Below, piece after piece: positions 1 to 8,148 of a stretch of 40,151 nt of DNA. Numbering within the stretch: position 1 is the first letter of the stretch; each line of letters starts with the position of its first letter. The DNA is from Streptomyces mayonensis (lineage in GTDB: Bacteria; Actinomycetota; Actinomycetes; Streptomycetales; Streptomycetaceae): contig NZ_JACBYP010000078.1 in assembly GCF_018982965.1 (NCBI RefSeq), positions 1-40,151 of the forward strand, in the 5' to 3' direction. The notes below the pieces were generated by a model, which was not told where the DNA came from, searched no databases, and was given only the letters and a program-made list of their open reading frames with translations. Both the position numbers and the translations under genes were made by a program.

Positions 1-180
1 GGGTGTCTGTGGCGGCGGGGGGGCGGGGCGCGTTCCGGGGGGGGGGGGGGGGTTTTTTTGGGGGCGGGGGGGGGGGGGCCGGGGGCGGGGGGCCGGGGGC
101 CCCGGGGGGGGGGGGGGGCGGGGGGCACGGGCCCGTACGCGGCGGTGGGGAGTTACGGGCTGCCGCGCACGGGGGCTCAT
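1..180. other. G-homopolymer-rich, low-complexity contig end
   Basis: The first ~180 bases are dominated by runs of G, including one of 14 and several of 8 or more, broken by short C, T or A insertions. The minus-strand acyl-CoA dehydrogenase frame enters this stretch and never reaches a stop. Biological sequence of this composition is very unlikely; it reads like a low-quality read end or assembly edge. Nothing should be annotated from it. Confidence 0.75.
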
Positions 181-1447
181 GCGGCGGTCGGGGCGGGCGT
201 GCCCAGGCGGCCTCGGCGGCGAGGTGTTCCGACCACTGGATGTGGTCCTCGTCGAAGGCGGCATCCGCCAGGCGTATGCGCTGGACTTCACCGGTCCCGG
301 CGGGTGGGTAGGTGTGCTGGATGTCGCGCCACAGGCGCTGGAGGACGTAGTCACCGTCGAGGGCGTGGGCGCCGTGCAGTTCCATGGCGTCCTGGGCGGA
401 CTGCATGGCCCACTGGTGGCCGAGGTATTTCGAGTTGATCAGTTCGGCGTCGCAGGGCAGGCCCCGGTCGAGGAGGTGCACGGACTGGTAGGCGAGTATC
501 CGGCCGGCGCGCAGGCGGGCCTCCATGCCGCCGACGCGGTCCCGCAGGACGGGCAGGTCGGACAGGGCGCCCTGGTAGCGGGGGCGGGTCTTGAGCCGGC
601 TGGTGGTGGTGTCCACGACTGCTTCGTGGATGCCGAGGCTGAGGGCGGCCAGGTTGGGGCGGCCGTAGATGATGCTGCTGCTCTGGGCCACTGCCAGACC
701 TTGGCCGATCTCTCCGACCACGTTGTCGTCGGGGACGCGGACGTGGTCGAGGTCGAGGCGGCCGGCGGAGAAGCCGTGCAGACCGAGCCCGGCACGATGG
801 GCGGGGAGCGAGAGTCCTGGGCGGTCGGCTTCGACCATGAACGCGGTCAGCGCCTGGGAGGTGCTCACTCCGGCTGCGGCGGTACGGGCGACGACGAGGT
901 GGGCCCCGGCGAGGTGACTGTTACCGATGTGGATCTTGCTCCCGGTGATCACCCACTCGTTGCCGGTGCGTTCGGCGGTGGCTTCGATCCCGCCGATGTG
1001 TCCGCCGGCTTGTGGTTCGGTCACGGCGATCGACAGCAGCAGTGACCCGTTCGCGACCTGGGGAAGCCAGCGGCCCTTCTGCTCGTAGGTGGCGAAGTGC
1101 AGCAGGGCGCCGACGGGGATGAGGGTGGCCTGCAGGATGGCGGCGGCAGCGGCCGAGACCCGTGCGATGCGGTGGACCAGGATGGTCTTGGCCACGTGTC
1201 CGGCACCCAGCCCGCCGAAGGCGGCCGGGATGGTGACGGCGAACCAGCCCCGGGCGGCCATTAGACCGGCGACCTTGCGCTCCACCCTGTCCGGAGCGGC
1301 CTCCATCCGCACGGCCTGCGGCGCGGCGTGCTCGACCGCGAAGGCATCGGCCTCGTGCCAGAGCAGCTCGTGCCATGCGACGTCCTCGTCAGTCTCGCCG
1401 AGGTAGGGACGCAGCGCCGGTGGAGGCGTGGTGGGTGTGGCGGACAT
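2..1447 (-). CDS. Acyl-CoA dehydrogenase family protein (3' end lost in G-rich contig edge)
   Basis: This is a flavin-dependent acyl-CoA dehydrogenase, expected to introduce an alpha,beta double bond into an acyl-CoA and pass electrons to ETF; the substrate is not evident. ATG at 1447 follows a GGGAGA ribosome site and opens MSATPTTPPPALRPYLGE. Family signs in order: an N-terminal helical part with GWFAVTIPAAFGGLG, the flavin-contacting SIAVTEPQAGG segment, the middle beta domain (ITGSKIHIGNSHLAGAHLVV), and the C-terminal helical domain ending in a variant of the usual GT-EIQR motif, GTGEVQRIR. The recognisable protein ends near residue 413 (about position 207), the expected family length, but no stop is found because the sequence decays into G runs. 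It sits 81 bases downstream of the GAF gene, same strand, possibly at the end of the conservon transcript. The family is certain; the true end is not. Confidence 0.85.
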   Translation of the reverse strand, partial: MSATPTTPPPALRPYLGETDEDVAWHELLWHEADAFAVEHAAPQAVRMEAAPDRVERKVAGLMAARGWFAVTIPAAFGGLGAGHVAKTILVHRIARVSAAAAAILQATLIPVGALLHFATYEQKGRWLPQVANGSLLLSIAVTEPQAGGHIGGIEATAERTGNEWVITGSKIHIGNSHLAGAHLVVARTAAAGVSTSQALTAFMVEADRPGLSLPAHRAGLGLHGFSAGRLDLDHVRVPDDNVVGEIGQGLAVAQSSSIIYGRPNLAALSLGIHEAVVDTTTSRLKTRPRYQGALSDLPVLRDRVGGMEARLRAGRILAYQSVHLLDRGLPCDAELINSKYLGHQWAMQSAQDAMELHGAHALDGDYVLQRLWRDIQHTYPPAGTGEVQRIRLADAAFDEDHIQWSEHLAAEAAWARPPRPPHEPPCAAARNSPPPRTGPCPPPPPPPGAPGPPPPAPPPPPPKKPPPPPRNAPRPPAATDT

Positions 1448-1528
1448 GGTCTCCCTCTCCCTGGATGAAGGTCGCAACGTGGAGCTGCCGGGGATTCGCC
1501 TACGGCTCCCGGGTGGGGGTGAAATGGC

Positions 1529-2170
1529 CTAGCGGAGGGGAGCCCGGGACATGTGGTCCATCACCTGCGCGCCGGTGTTGATGGTGATGTCCCTGATCCG
1601 TCGGGCCTCGCTCAGAGGTCGCTTCTCGGGGTCGATGACGCACACCGTGCCCAGCACAACACCGCTCTCGTGGATGAGCGGGGCGCCGAAGTAGGAGCGG
1701 ATCCCGACGGCGTCGACGACCGCGTTGCCGCTGAAGCGCGGGCTGGCGTGCACGTCGTGCAGCGGCAGGGCCTTCCTGCGGGCCATGACCTCCGGGCACC
1801 AGCCGTGGTCGCGGCTCATGGTGCGGCCGACGATGACGTACCCGCTGTCCGCGGGCGGCTGGTGCAGTCCGACGAACTTCTGCTTCTCCAAGCCCAGGTT
1901 GACAAATCCGTACAGGAATCCCGCCCGCTCAGCCATGTGGCTTGCCATGTCGTCGAAGTCCTCGTTGGCCACGGTGGGCACGCCCAGGCGGTGCAACAGC
2001 TCGTAGCGCTGCGCCAGCTCCAGTGACTGCTGGGGCGACTGACTGGTGAGGGCGGCGGCGGGCTGGGCGACTGAGCCACCGATGGCGTCCCGCATGTCGC
2101 GGCGCGGCAAGGACCGCGCGGGCGGGGTGGCCTGCGGCGTGCGGTAGGGGTCGCTGGGGTGCTGTGACAT
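1529..2170 (-). CDS. GAF-domain protein at the end of a conservon
   Basis: A 213-residue soluble protein. After a Pro/Gln/Ala-rich N-terminus (about residues 1-55) it shows a single GAF domain, roughly residues 55-205. The signs are an FLYGFVNLGLEKQKFVGLHQ strand-helix region, a middle part with HDVHASPRFSGNAVVDAVG, and the characteristic SYFGAPLIHESGVVLGTVCV end, followed by IDPEKRPLSEA. GAF domains bind small ligands or act as sensory/dimerisation modules; no kinase or output domain is attached. Its ATG overlaps the cvnD stop (TGATG), so it is translationally coupled to the GTPase and likely part of that signalling module. Extra genes downstream of cvnD vary between conservons. The ligand is unknown. 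Confidence 0.85.
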   Translation of the reverse strand: MSQHPSDPYRTPQATPPARSLPRRDMRDAIGGSVAQPAAALTSQSPQQSLELAQRYELLHRLGVPTVANEDFDDMASHMAERAGFLYGFVNLGLEKQKFVGLHQPPADSGYVIVGRTMSRDHGWCPEVMARRKALPLHDVHASPRFSGNAVVDAVGIRSYFGAPLIHESGVVLGTVCVIDPEKRPLSEARRIRDITINTGAQVMDHMSRAPLR

Positions 2171-2841
2171 CAGGCGTCCTGGAAGGTGGTAGAAGGGGCG
2201 TGACCAGCGCGATTGATGGTCGCGACGCTATTCACGGCGTGGTCGACGAGGGCCAGCAGAACGCCGGCGACGTGATTCGTGTCGCGGGCGTCGCAGGTGA
2301 CCACCGGCACGGCAGCGGGGAGTTCGAGAGCGGCGCGGACCTGCTCGGGGTGGTAGCGGTGCGCCCCGTCGAACTGGTTGACCGCGACGACGAAGGGCAG
2401 GCCGATGTCCTCGAAGAAGCTGACGGGCGTGAAGCTGCTCTCCAAACGGCGGGTGTCGACCAGGACGACCGCGCCAACGGCGCCGCGGGAGAGGTCGTAC
2501 CAGAGGTCGACGAACCGGTCCTCACCCGGCGTGCCGAACAGGAACAGCTCCAGAGGCATCGGCGCGTCGGGCAGGCTCAGTCGGCCGAAGTCGAAGGCGA
2601 CCGTGGTGGTCACCTTCGCCTCGATGCCCGCCAGGCTGTCGACGTCCGCGCTCGCCTCGGTCAGGTACTCCTCCGTGCTCAGCGGCGTGATCTCGCTGAC
2701 GGCGCCCACGGCGGTGGTCTTGCCCGCGCCGAATCCGCCGGCGATCACGATTTTCAGCACGGTCGGTGCACCGGCCCGCGGGGGCGGCGAACTATGCAGC
2801 ACCGCGGCCGGATCATCCGGCCTGGCAGTAGGCAACGGCAT
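2170..2841 (-). CDS. cvnD: Conservon GTP-binding protein CvnD
   Basis: A 223-residue Ras-like small GTPase of the conservon type, thought to work at the membrane with CvnA-C in a eukaryote-like signalling complex. After a ~27-residue Pro-rich lead come the P-loop GGFGAGKTT (about residues 35-43), switch threonines near 79-80, and the G3 region LFGTPGEDRF (about 101-110). In G3 the canonical DxxG aspartate is Gly103, as is usual for this family. The specificity motif is NQFD (155-158), a variant of NKxD. It starts at ATG 2841, inside the end of cvnC (29-bp overlap), after a GAGGAAG site, and its stop overlaps the GAF start. The variant G3 and G4 motifs are typical of CvnD and not evidence of decay. 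Confidence 0.93.
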   Translation of the reverse strand: MPLPTARPDDPAAVLHSSPPPRAGAPTVLKIVIAGGFGAGKTTAVGAVSEITPLSTEEYLTEASADVDSLAGIEAKVTTTVAFDFGRLSLPDAPMPLELFLFGTPGEDRFVDLWYDLSRGAVGAVVLVDTRRLESSFTPVSFFEDIGLPFVVAVNQFDGAHRYHPEQVRAALELPAAVPVVTCDARDTNHVAGVLLALVDHAVNSVATINRAGHAPSTTFQDA

Positions 2842-3220
2842 CAGGCCACTTCCTCTTCAAGCCAGCTGTTACGGCTGCCAGCAGTTGGACAGACGGGCCG
2901 GAGCCCGCGCCGGTATCGGCATAGGGATGGGTCAGGGGGACGACGAGGGCGTCGGCGTCCAGGAGGTCGGAAACGAGGATCTTGACGGCGGTCACGGGCC
3001 GGCCGAGGCGGCCCGCCAGCTCGACCACCGACCGCCGGCGCTCCCGGCACAGGGCGAGAATCTCCTCGCACTCCTCGGCTTGCGCCGGGCCTGGCCTTCC
3101 CTGCCCAGCCTCCAGGACGGTTTCCAGAGCGAGCAGGTGCCGCGGCTTGGTACGCCCGCGCGTCACGGTGTAGGTCCGCACGAACGCCGACTCCTCGGCC
3201 GCGCGGCCGTACGTGCTCAC
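2813..3220 (-). CDS. cvnC: Conservon DUF742 protein CvnC
   Basis: A 135-residue DUF742 protein, third member of the conservon. The N-terminus has the family pattern VRTYTVTRGRTKP followed by HLLALETVL. The middle and C-terminal parts form a winged-helix-like domain with REKR-type ERRRSVVELAGRLGRPVTAV and DLLDADALVVP. DUF742 proteins are always found between the roadblock protein and the GTPase and are assumed to help assemble the complex; no enzymatic motif is visible. It starts at GTG 3220, overlapping the cvnB stop as GTGA, and its end overlaps the cvnD start. Tight coupling of A-B-C-D supports a single transcript. Confidence 0.92.
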   Translation of the reverse strand: MSTYGRAAEESAFVRTYTVTRGRTKPRHLLALETVLEAGQGRPGPAQAEECEEILALCRERRRSVVELAGRLGRPVTAVKILVSDLLDADALVVPLTHPYADTGAGSGPSVQLLAAVTAGLKRKWPDAVAYCQAG

Positions 3221-3732
3221 CGGACCTCTCCGCCCGTGCCGCCACGGACGGGGATCACCATGTACGGGGCGAACTTCTGGACCAGGCGCCCCATCTCGAA
3301 GCCGACGGTGCCCACGTCGGCGTCCCGGGTGGCGATGACGGCGAGGATCGTGTCCACCTCACCGCGTTCGTTACCGGGGTGGTTGTCGAAGGCCGCGCTG
3401 CGCCCGGCGCTCTGGACGAAGAACAGGCAGTCGGATCGCTCGATGATGACCTGGCCCGCCGGCCTCTTCTTCCCACGCGGACCGGTGATGTTCGCCGCGA
3501 GGGAGGCCACCCCGCTGAAGGCGGCCGACAGCTCGTCCGCCCAGTCCTTGTCGACGTCACTGTCCAGCAGCCGCAGTCCGTCGCGCGAGATCAGCACGGC
3601 GTGCGTGACACCCAGCGTCTCGGAGGCGAACTGACGCAGCAGCCAGACCATGCTGTCCCGCTGTCCGCTTGTGGTCGTCGCGGATGCGGGCATGTCGCCG
3701 GTCATGTTGTGCATCGCGTGGTGGGTGCTCAT
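3217..3732 (-). CDS. cvnB: Conservon roadblock/LC7 protein CvnB
   Basis: A 171-residue roadblock/LC7-domain protein. In conservons it probably acts as the GTPase-activating or scaffold partner of CvnD, resembling MglB with MglA. The domain covers about residues 28-135. Its signs are a start helix SMVWLLRQFASETLGVTHAV, a strand LISRDGLRLLDS, and a late segment in which ERSDCLFFVQSAGRSAAF leads into TILAVIATRDADVGTVGFEM. I chose the ATG at 3732 because GGAG lies 8 bases upstream and the in-frame sequence further upstream lacks family character; a second ATG at 3714 is possible. The gene ends in GTGA with cvnC. It lies 61 bases downstream of cvnA. Confidence 0.92.
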   Translation of the reverse strand: MSTHHAMHNMTGDMPASATTTSGQRDSMVWLLRQFASETLGVTHAVLISRDGLRLLDSDVDKDWADELSAAFSGVASLAANITGPRGKKRPAGQVIIERSDCLFFVQSAGRSAAFDNHPGNERGEVDTILAVIATRDADVGTVGFEMGRLVQKFAPYMVIPVRGGTGGEVR

Positions 3733-3793
3733 AGGGGTCGCTCCAGAAGGGGGAAGGGCCAGTGGATGTGCCGGGCCACCGGGAACGGACGGG

Positions 3794-5311
3794 TCAGGGG
3801 GTTGGATGTTCTGCCGAGGCGGGAGGGGAATCGGCGGTGCCGCCGGCCTGGAGGCCGTTGCGGAAGGCGGCTGCGAGTCCGGGCGTCGCCGCGGCCATGG
3901 GGGCTTGCTCCCGCTCGTGCGGTGGACGGAAAGGTTCCGTTCGGCGTGTGCGCGTCGGCAGAGCGGGCGCGTCAGCCGACTGACCTGCCTCTGCGGTCGG
4001 CGCCCCAGCGGCGCCCGGGCGTGCGGCTTGACCCGCCCCCGAGGCGGCTCGAGCCGCGGCCACCTGCTGCGGCTGCCGCCCGGACGTTCGGGCTTCCTGG
4101 GGCGGCGGCGCGCCCGCATCCTCGACCGATGGAATGGCTACCAGGAGCCGTGCCGGTATGACGACCAGGGCGGTGGTGCCTCCCGTCGCGTTCTCCTGCA
4201 GGAGGACGGACAGGCCGTGTGACTGGGCGATCTTCGAGGCGACCAGCAGGCCGAGCTGCCCGGCCCGGACCTGGCCGCTGACGTCGACCTCGTCCGGGGC
4301 TTTGAGCAGGTGGTTCATCTGTGCCCGCGTCTGCGGGTGCATCGGGATGGCGCGGTCCTCGACCTCGATGGCCAGCCCGTGTGGCACCCGCTGCGCGCGC
4401 ACCATCACCCGCGTCTCTGGATCCGAACACTCGCAGGCGTTCTCGATCAGCTCGGCCAGCAGGTGCGTCAGGTCCGGCCCCACATGGCCGGGCAGCCCCA
4501 GCTCGGCACCCACGGATCCGGCCGCGACGGCCACCCGCGGATACTGCACGACCTCGGAGACAGCGCCACGCAGGGCCGTCGTGACGGGAACGGGCCGGCG
4601 CACGCTGCGCAGGGACTGTCCTCCCAGGACCGCCGTGCTCTCGACCTGGCGGCGCATCCGCGTCACGAGGTGATCGATCTCGAAGATCTTGGCCAGCAGC
4701 TCCGGGTCGTCGGTCAGCATCTCCAGCTGGCTCAGTGCCTGGAGTGCCTTGCTGACCAGGGCGTGCTCGCGCATGGCCAGGCGGCGAAGCACCTCCAGGA
4801 GGACCACGGACTGGGACTCGTCGTGCACGCGGATCAGCGACATGATGGCCTGCGCCTGGAGGGCACTCAGCGTGTTGTCGATCCCGGCGTTTGCAGTGGG
4901 CGACTGCGCGGTGTGCGGGTCCGGCAACGCTGGACGTTTTCCGCGGCACAGCTCGTCCGCCGACCACAGCACCGACTTCTCAACGGCTGCCGCTGCCCCT
5001 GTGACCGCTGTCAGCGCTGCTGCCTGGGACTCCTCCACTGCCGACTGCACGGTACTGGCGACGGTGCGTGTTCCGTGTGCCGCCACCGCGACGACCGCCG
5101 CCAGTCCGCAGACCAGGCCGGCCAGGACCCAGCCGGGGCCTACGACAGACCCCGACCGGAGAGCGAAGGCGGCGAGCAGCAGCGCGGCAAGGAGTGCCAG
5201 GGGCAGTGCCACGGCGCGACGGGCGAGGTACAGCGTCGTCGCGTCGACCGGGGGCCGCCGTCTGCGGTGGCCGGTAGCGGCCGGCCGTGCCGGGAAGGCG
5301 CTGTCAGGCAT
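3794..5311 (-). CDS. cvnA: Conservon sensor-kinase-like protein CvnA
   Basis: A 505-residue membrane sensor with a histidine-kinase-type ATPase domain, first member of the conservon. Two membrane helices lie at about residues 33-51 and 59-78 with almost no extracellular loop between them. A helical dimerisation region follows, containing EIDHLVTRMRRQ (about 211-222). The GHKL ATPase domain has an N-box ELIENACECSD (about 287-297), a D/G-box reading VEDRAIPM in place of the usual DxGxG, and a late GQLGLLVASKIAQSHGLSV box. The last ~110 residues are a low-complexity Pro/Ala/Arg tail. The start at ATG 5311 is supported by a GAGG site and lies 26 bases after the GH15 stop. The non-canonical D/G box is typical of CvnA proteins, and autokinase activity is uncertain. 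Confidence 0.92.
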   Translation of the reverse strand: MPDSAFPARPAATGHRRRRPPVDATTLYLARRAVALPLALLAALLLAAFALRSGSVVGPGWVLAGLVCGLAAVVAVAAHGTRTVASTVQSAVEESQAAALTAVTGAAAAVEKSVLWSADELCRGKRPALPDPHTAQSPTANAGIDNTLSALQAQAIMSLIRVHDESQSVVLLEVLRRLAMREHALVSKALQALSQLEMLTDDPELLAKIFEIDHLVTRMRRQVESTAVLGGQSLRSVRRPVPVTTALRGAVSEVVQYPRVAVAAGSVGAELGLPGHVGPDLTHLLAELIENACECSDPETRVMVRAQRVPHGLAIEVEDRAIPMHPQTRAQMNHLLKAPDEVDVSGQVRAGQLGLLVASKIAQSHGLSVLLQENATGGTTALVVIPARLLVAIPSVEDAGAPPPQEARTSGRQPQQVAAARAASGAGQAARPGAAGAPTAEAGQSADAPALPTRTRRTEPFRPPHEREQAPMAAATPGLAAAFRNGLQAGGTADSPPASAEHPTP

Positions 5312-5337
5312 GGGAATCCTCGTCAGGGGTGGGGTGG

Positions 5338-7239
5338 CTATGCGTGCTGCGGCGTCAGGTCTGCGGTGGACTGGCGCGTGCTGCGGGAGGTTGACCGGGG
5401 TGCGGGAACCGCGAGCGCGGCGTGGCGGGGGCAGGACTGCGTCGCCATCTGCTGAAGGAGCAGGGCGCTCTGGATCAGGCCCATGTGGCTGAACGCCTGC
5501 GGGAAGTTGCCGAGCTGGCGCTGCTGGACGGGGTCGTACTCCTCCGCCAGGAGCCCGAGGTCGGTGCGCAGAGCCAGGAGGCGTTCGAACAAGGCGCGCG
5601 CCTCGTCGGGGCGGCCGGTCAGGGCGAGGCCGTCGACGAGCCAGAAGTTGCACAGGAAGAAGGCGCCCTCGTCGCCGGTCAAGCCGTCCACCCCGACGTC
5701 CTCACCGCAGGTCGGGTACCGGTACACGAGCCCGTCGTCCGTGGAGAGTTCACGACGGACCGCATCCACGGTGCCGATGACGCGCGGGTCATCGGGCGGC
5801 AGGAAGCCGGTGCGGGGGATGAGCAGCGTGGCGGCATCCAGTTCCTGCGAGCCGTAGGACTGGGTGAAGGTATTGCGCACCGGGTCGAAACCCTTGTCAC
5901 AGACCTCCCGGTGGATCGCCGCCCGCAGCTCGACCAGCGGGGCCACGTCGATGTTGAGGGCGCCGGCTTCGACCAGGCGGATGGTGCGGTCGACCGCCAC
6001 CCAGGCCATCACCTTGGAATGGACGAAGTGCCGGCGGGCACCGCGGATCTCCCAGATGCCCTCGTCGGGCTCCCGCCAGCGCTGGACCAGGTGCTCGATG
6101 AGCCGCTGGTGCAGGACCGCGGTGTCGGCGCAGTGGGCGACTCCGCTCCGGTGTGCGAGATACAGGGTGTCGATCACCTCGCCGTACACGTCCAGCTGCA
6201 GCTGATCCGCAGCCCCGTTCCCGACCCGCACCGGCGAGGAGCCTTCGTACCCGGGAAGCCAGGGAAGCTCCCGCTCCCGCAGGTCACGTTCCCCGGTGAT
6301 CCCGTACATGATCTGCAGGTTCTCCGGGTCCCCGGCCGCGGCCCGCAGGAGCCATCGCCGCCATGCTTGTGCCTCGTGCCGGTATCCGGTCCCCAGCAGT
6401 GCGGCGAGCGTCGTGGCGGCGTCGCGCAGCCAGGTGAAGCGGTAGTCCCAGTTCCGGTCGCCGCCGATCTCCTCGGGAAGCGACGTGGTCGGCGCCGCCA
6501 CGATCCCGCCGCTCGGCCCGTAGGTCATGGCCTTCAGCGTGATCGAGGACCGGACCACGGCCTCGCGATAGGGCCCGTCGTAGGTGCACTCCTGCGTCCA
6601 GTCCTGCCAGAAGGCGAGCGTCTCGGCGAGGGCGGTCTCAGGGGCAGCAACGTCAGGGGCGGCTGCATGGGACGGGCACCAGCTGAGCACGAACGCCACG
6701 CTCTGTCCGGCGGCGACGGTGAAGGCGCTGACGACGACGCCGTCCTTCTCCACCTGCGGGACGCAGGTGTCGAGCCACAGAGCGTCCGCGCCGGCCTCCG
6801 CGACCATGCGCCCACCGACCTCGTGGATCCACGGGCTGACGCTGCCGTACCCGGGCCGAGGACGCATGGCCGAGACCATCTCCACCTCGCCGCACAGGCC
6901 CTCCACGATCCGGATCACCTGCGGGGCCCCGTCGCGCGGCGGCATGAAATCCAGGACCCGGACCGAACCAGTCGGGGTACGCCACAGCGATTCGAGAACG
7001 AGCGAGTCACCGCGGTACCGGCGCTCAGCCACTGTTCCGGAGCCGGGCCGGCCTGCGGACGAGGCCGGGGAGATCTGCCAGGTGCCGTGCTTCTGTGTGC
7101 CGAGCAGGCCGGCAAACACGGCCGGTGAGTCGAAGCGAGGCAGGCACAGCCAGTCGATCATGCCGTCGTCGCAGACGTGGGCGCTGGTCTGCGTATCGCC
7201 AATCAGGCCGTACTGCTCAATACGTGGAAGGCGTTTCAT
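5338..7239 (-). CDS. Glycoside hydrolase family 15 protein (trehalase/glucoamylase-like)
   Basis: A 633-residue cytoplasmic GH15 enzyme, predicted to hydrolyse alpha-glucosidic bonds; the actinobacterial members most like it are trehalases, but glucoamylase or oligosaccharide activity cannot be excluded. An N-terminal beta-sandwich opens with IEQYGLIGDTQTSA and DGMIDWLCLPRFDSPA (about 7-40). The (alpha/alpha)6 barrel starts near residue 225 and carries GGDRNWDYRFTWLRDA (259-273). The general acid is probably Glu397 in DEGIWEIRG. The general base is Glu566 or Glu567 in AEEYDP, followed by GNFPQAFSHMGLIQSALL. The last ~30 residues are a Ser/Thr/Arg-rich tail. ATG 7239 has GGAG 10 bases upstream. 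Lying 26 bases before cvnA on the same strand, it appears to be the first gene of the conservon transcript. Confidence 0.93.
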   Translation of the reverse strand: MKRLPRIEQYGLIGDTQTSAHVCDDGMIDWLCLPRFDSPAVFAGLLGTQKHGTWQISPASSAGRPGSGTVAERRYRGDSLVLESLWRTPTGSVRVLDFMPPRDGAPQVIRIVEGLCGEVEMVSAMRPRPGYGSVSPWIHEVGGRMVAEAGADALWLDTCVPQVEKDGVVVSAFTVAAGQSVAFVLSWCPSHAAAPDVAAPETALAETLAFWQDWTQECTYDGPYREAVVRSSITLKAMTYGPSGGIVAAPTTSLPEEIGGDRNWDYRFTWLRDAATTLAALLGTGYRHEAQAWRRWLLRAAAGDPENLQIMYGITGERDLRERELPWLPGYEGSSPVRVGNGAADQLQLDVYGEVIDTLYLAHRSGVAHCADTAVLHQRLIEHLVQRWREPDEGIWEIRGARRHFVHSKVMAWVAVDRTIRLVEAGALNIDVAPLVELRAAIHREVCDKGFDPVRNTFTQSYGSQELDAATLLIPRTGFLPPDDPRVIGTVDAVRRELSTDDGLVYRYPTCGEDVGVDGLTGDEGAFFLCNFWLVDGLALTGRPDEARALFERLLALRTDLGLLAEEYDPVQQRQLGNFPQAFSHMGLIQSALLLQQMATQSCPRHAALAVPAPRSTSRSTRQSTADLTPQHA

Positions 7240-7333
7240 CTTGTGTGGATCTCCGTTAAGCCCCGCTGGTCTGGGGGTGTTATAGGGGCCGCCGAAGCGG
7301 CCGGGGACAGGCCGGGAGTCAAGGAGTCAGCGG

Positions 7334-7477
7334 TCACCGCGGGGACGCAGGCTCGCTCGGAGGTGGCGTGGAGGCCCTGTCTGCGGGATCGAGGCCAGTC
7401 GCACGAGGGCCTCGGCACACCAGCCACGCCATCGGGACGAGGATCAGTCCGATGAGGAGCGCTCCGGTGAGGGTCAT
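7334..7477 (-). CDS. 47-residue single-pass membrane protein
   Basis: A very small protein: MTLTGALLIGLILVPMAWLV forms one membrane helix (about residues 2-20), followed by a short Arg/Pro/Ser-rich tail that should lie in the cytoplasm. Its ATG overlaps the stop of the DUF6415 gene as ATGA, so the two are translationally coupled, which is the main argument that it is real. No family is recognised and no catalytic residue is visible. It ends about 95 bases upstream of the GH15 gene; that gap must hold any separate promoter for the GH15-conservon operon. Confidence 0.55.
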   Translation of the reverse strand: MTLTGALLIGLILVPMAWLVCRGPRATGLDPADRASTPPPSEPASPR

Positions 7478-7866
7478 GTCCGGGGCACCGAAGCGGCCCA
7501 CACCAGGCAGGTGAGGGCGACGGCGAAGACCGCACCGCGCAGCACGTTGATCTGCGGTGTCCATCGAGCCAACCTCCGTGCCGGTCGACTCGCTCCGACG
7601 TCGTCCAGCCGGATCTTCGCGATGAGTTCCTGCGTTGCCTCGGCGAGTCTGACGAGGTGCACCCGGCTGGGCAGATAGCCCTCCGGGAGCCCGACCGAGC
7701 AGAGTTGCTGCGCACGGAGCAAAACCGGCTCTTGCGAAGGCATCAGGAATCCGAGCTGGTTGACGTGCCCTCGCAGCCGCAGGACGAGGTTCTCCACATC
7801 GGCGGCGGTCTCGGGCACTGGCGAGTCCTCGCCCAGCACGAGCGTCACCGTCTCCGTCGCGGACAC
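7474..7866 (-). CDS. DUF6415 family protein
   Basis: About 130 residues. The family pattern is clear: TVTLVLGEDSPVPETAADVE, then NLVLRLRGHVNQLGFLMP and a helical stretch VHLVRLAEATQELIAKIRLD. A basic region and a hydrophobic C-terminal helix follow (NVLRGAVFAVALTCLVWAAS), suggesting membrane attachment. DUF6415 proteins are common in Streptomyces, often near regulators or natural-product genes; their biochemical role is not known. I use GTG 7866 because family similarity begins immediately after it; an in-frame ATG at 7959 would add 31 residues without family character. The stop overlaps the 47-residue membrane protein. Upstream, 7867-8148 is a divergent promoter region shared with the TPR regulator. 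Confidence 0.65.
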   Translation of the reverse strand: MSATETVTLVLGEDSPVPETAADVENLVLRLRGHVNQLGFLMPSQEPVLLRAQQLCSVGLPEGYLPSRVHLVRLAEATQELIAKIRLDDVGASRPARRLARWTPQINVLRGAVFAVALTCLVWAASVPRT

Positions 7867-8148
7867 CGCTTGGTCACGCCCGGCACCCGGATCACTGAGG
7901 CTCCGGTCCTGACCACTGCGTTGGCACAACGCCCGGCGAGGGACCAGCGAGAGACGCATGACACAACTCCTATGTAGATCAAGCCAAGTTGGGTGAGAAA
8001 CGCCGTGCACCGCAGTCGGTCGGCGTGCAAGGTGAGTGATCCGGCCGCTACGTTGAGCGAACCGCGAATCCCCGCTGAGGGGTATGCCTGCGCGGCCCGC
8101 AAGGCCGTCAAAGGCGTCAAAGATCATTTCGGACCCGAGGGGCACCCC

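Noticed and set aside
5422..7128. A 568-codon plus-strand open frame
   Set aside because: Antisense to the GH15 gene, which has intact catalytic motifs.
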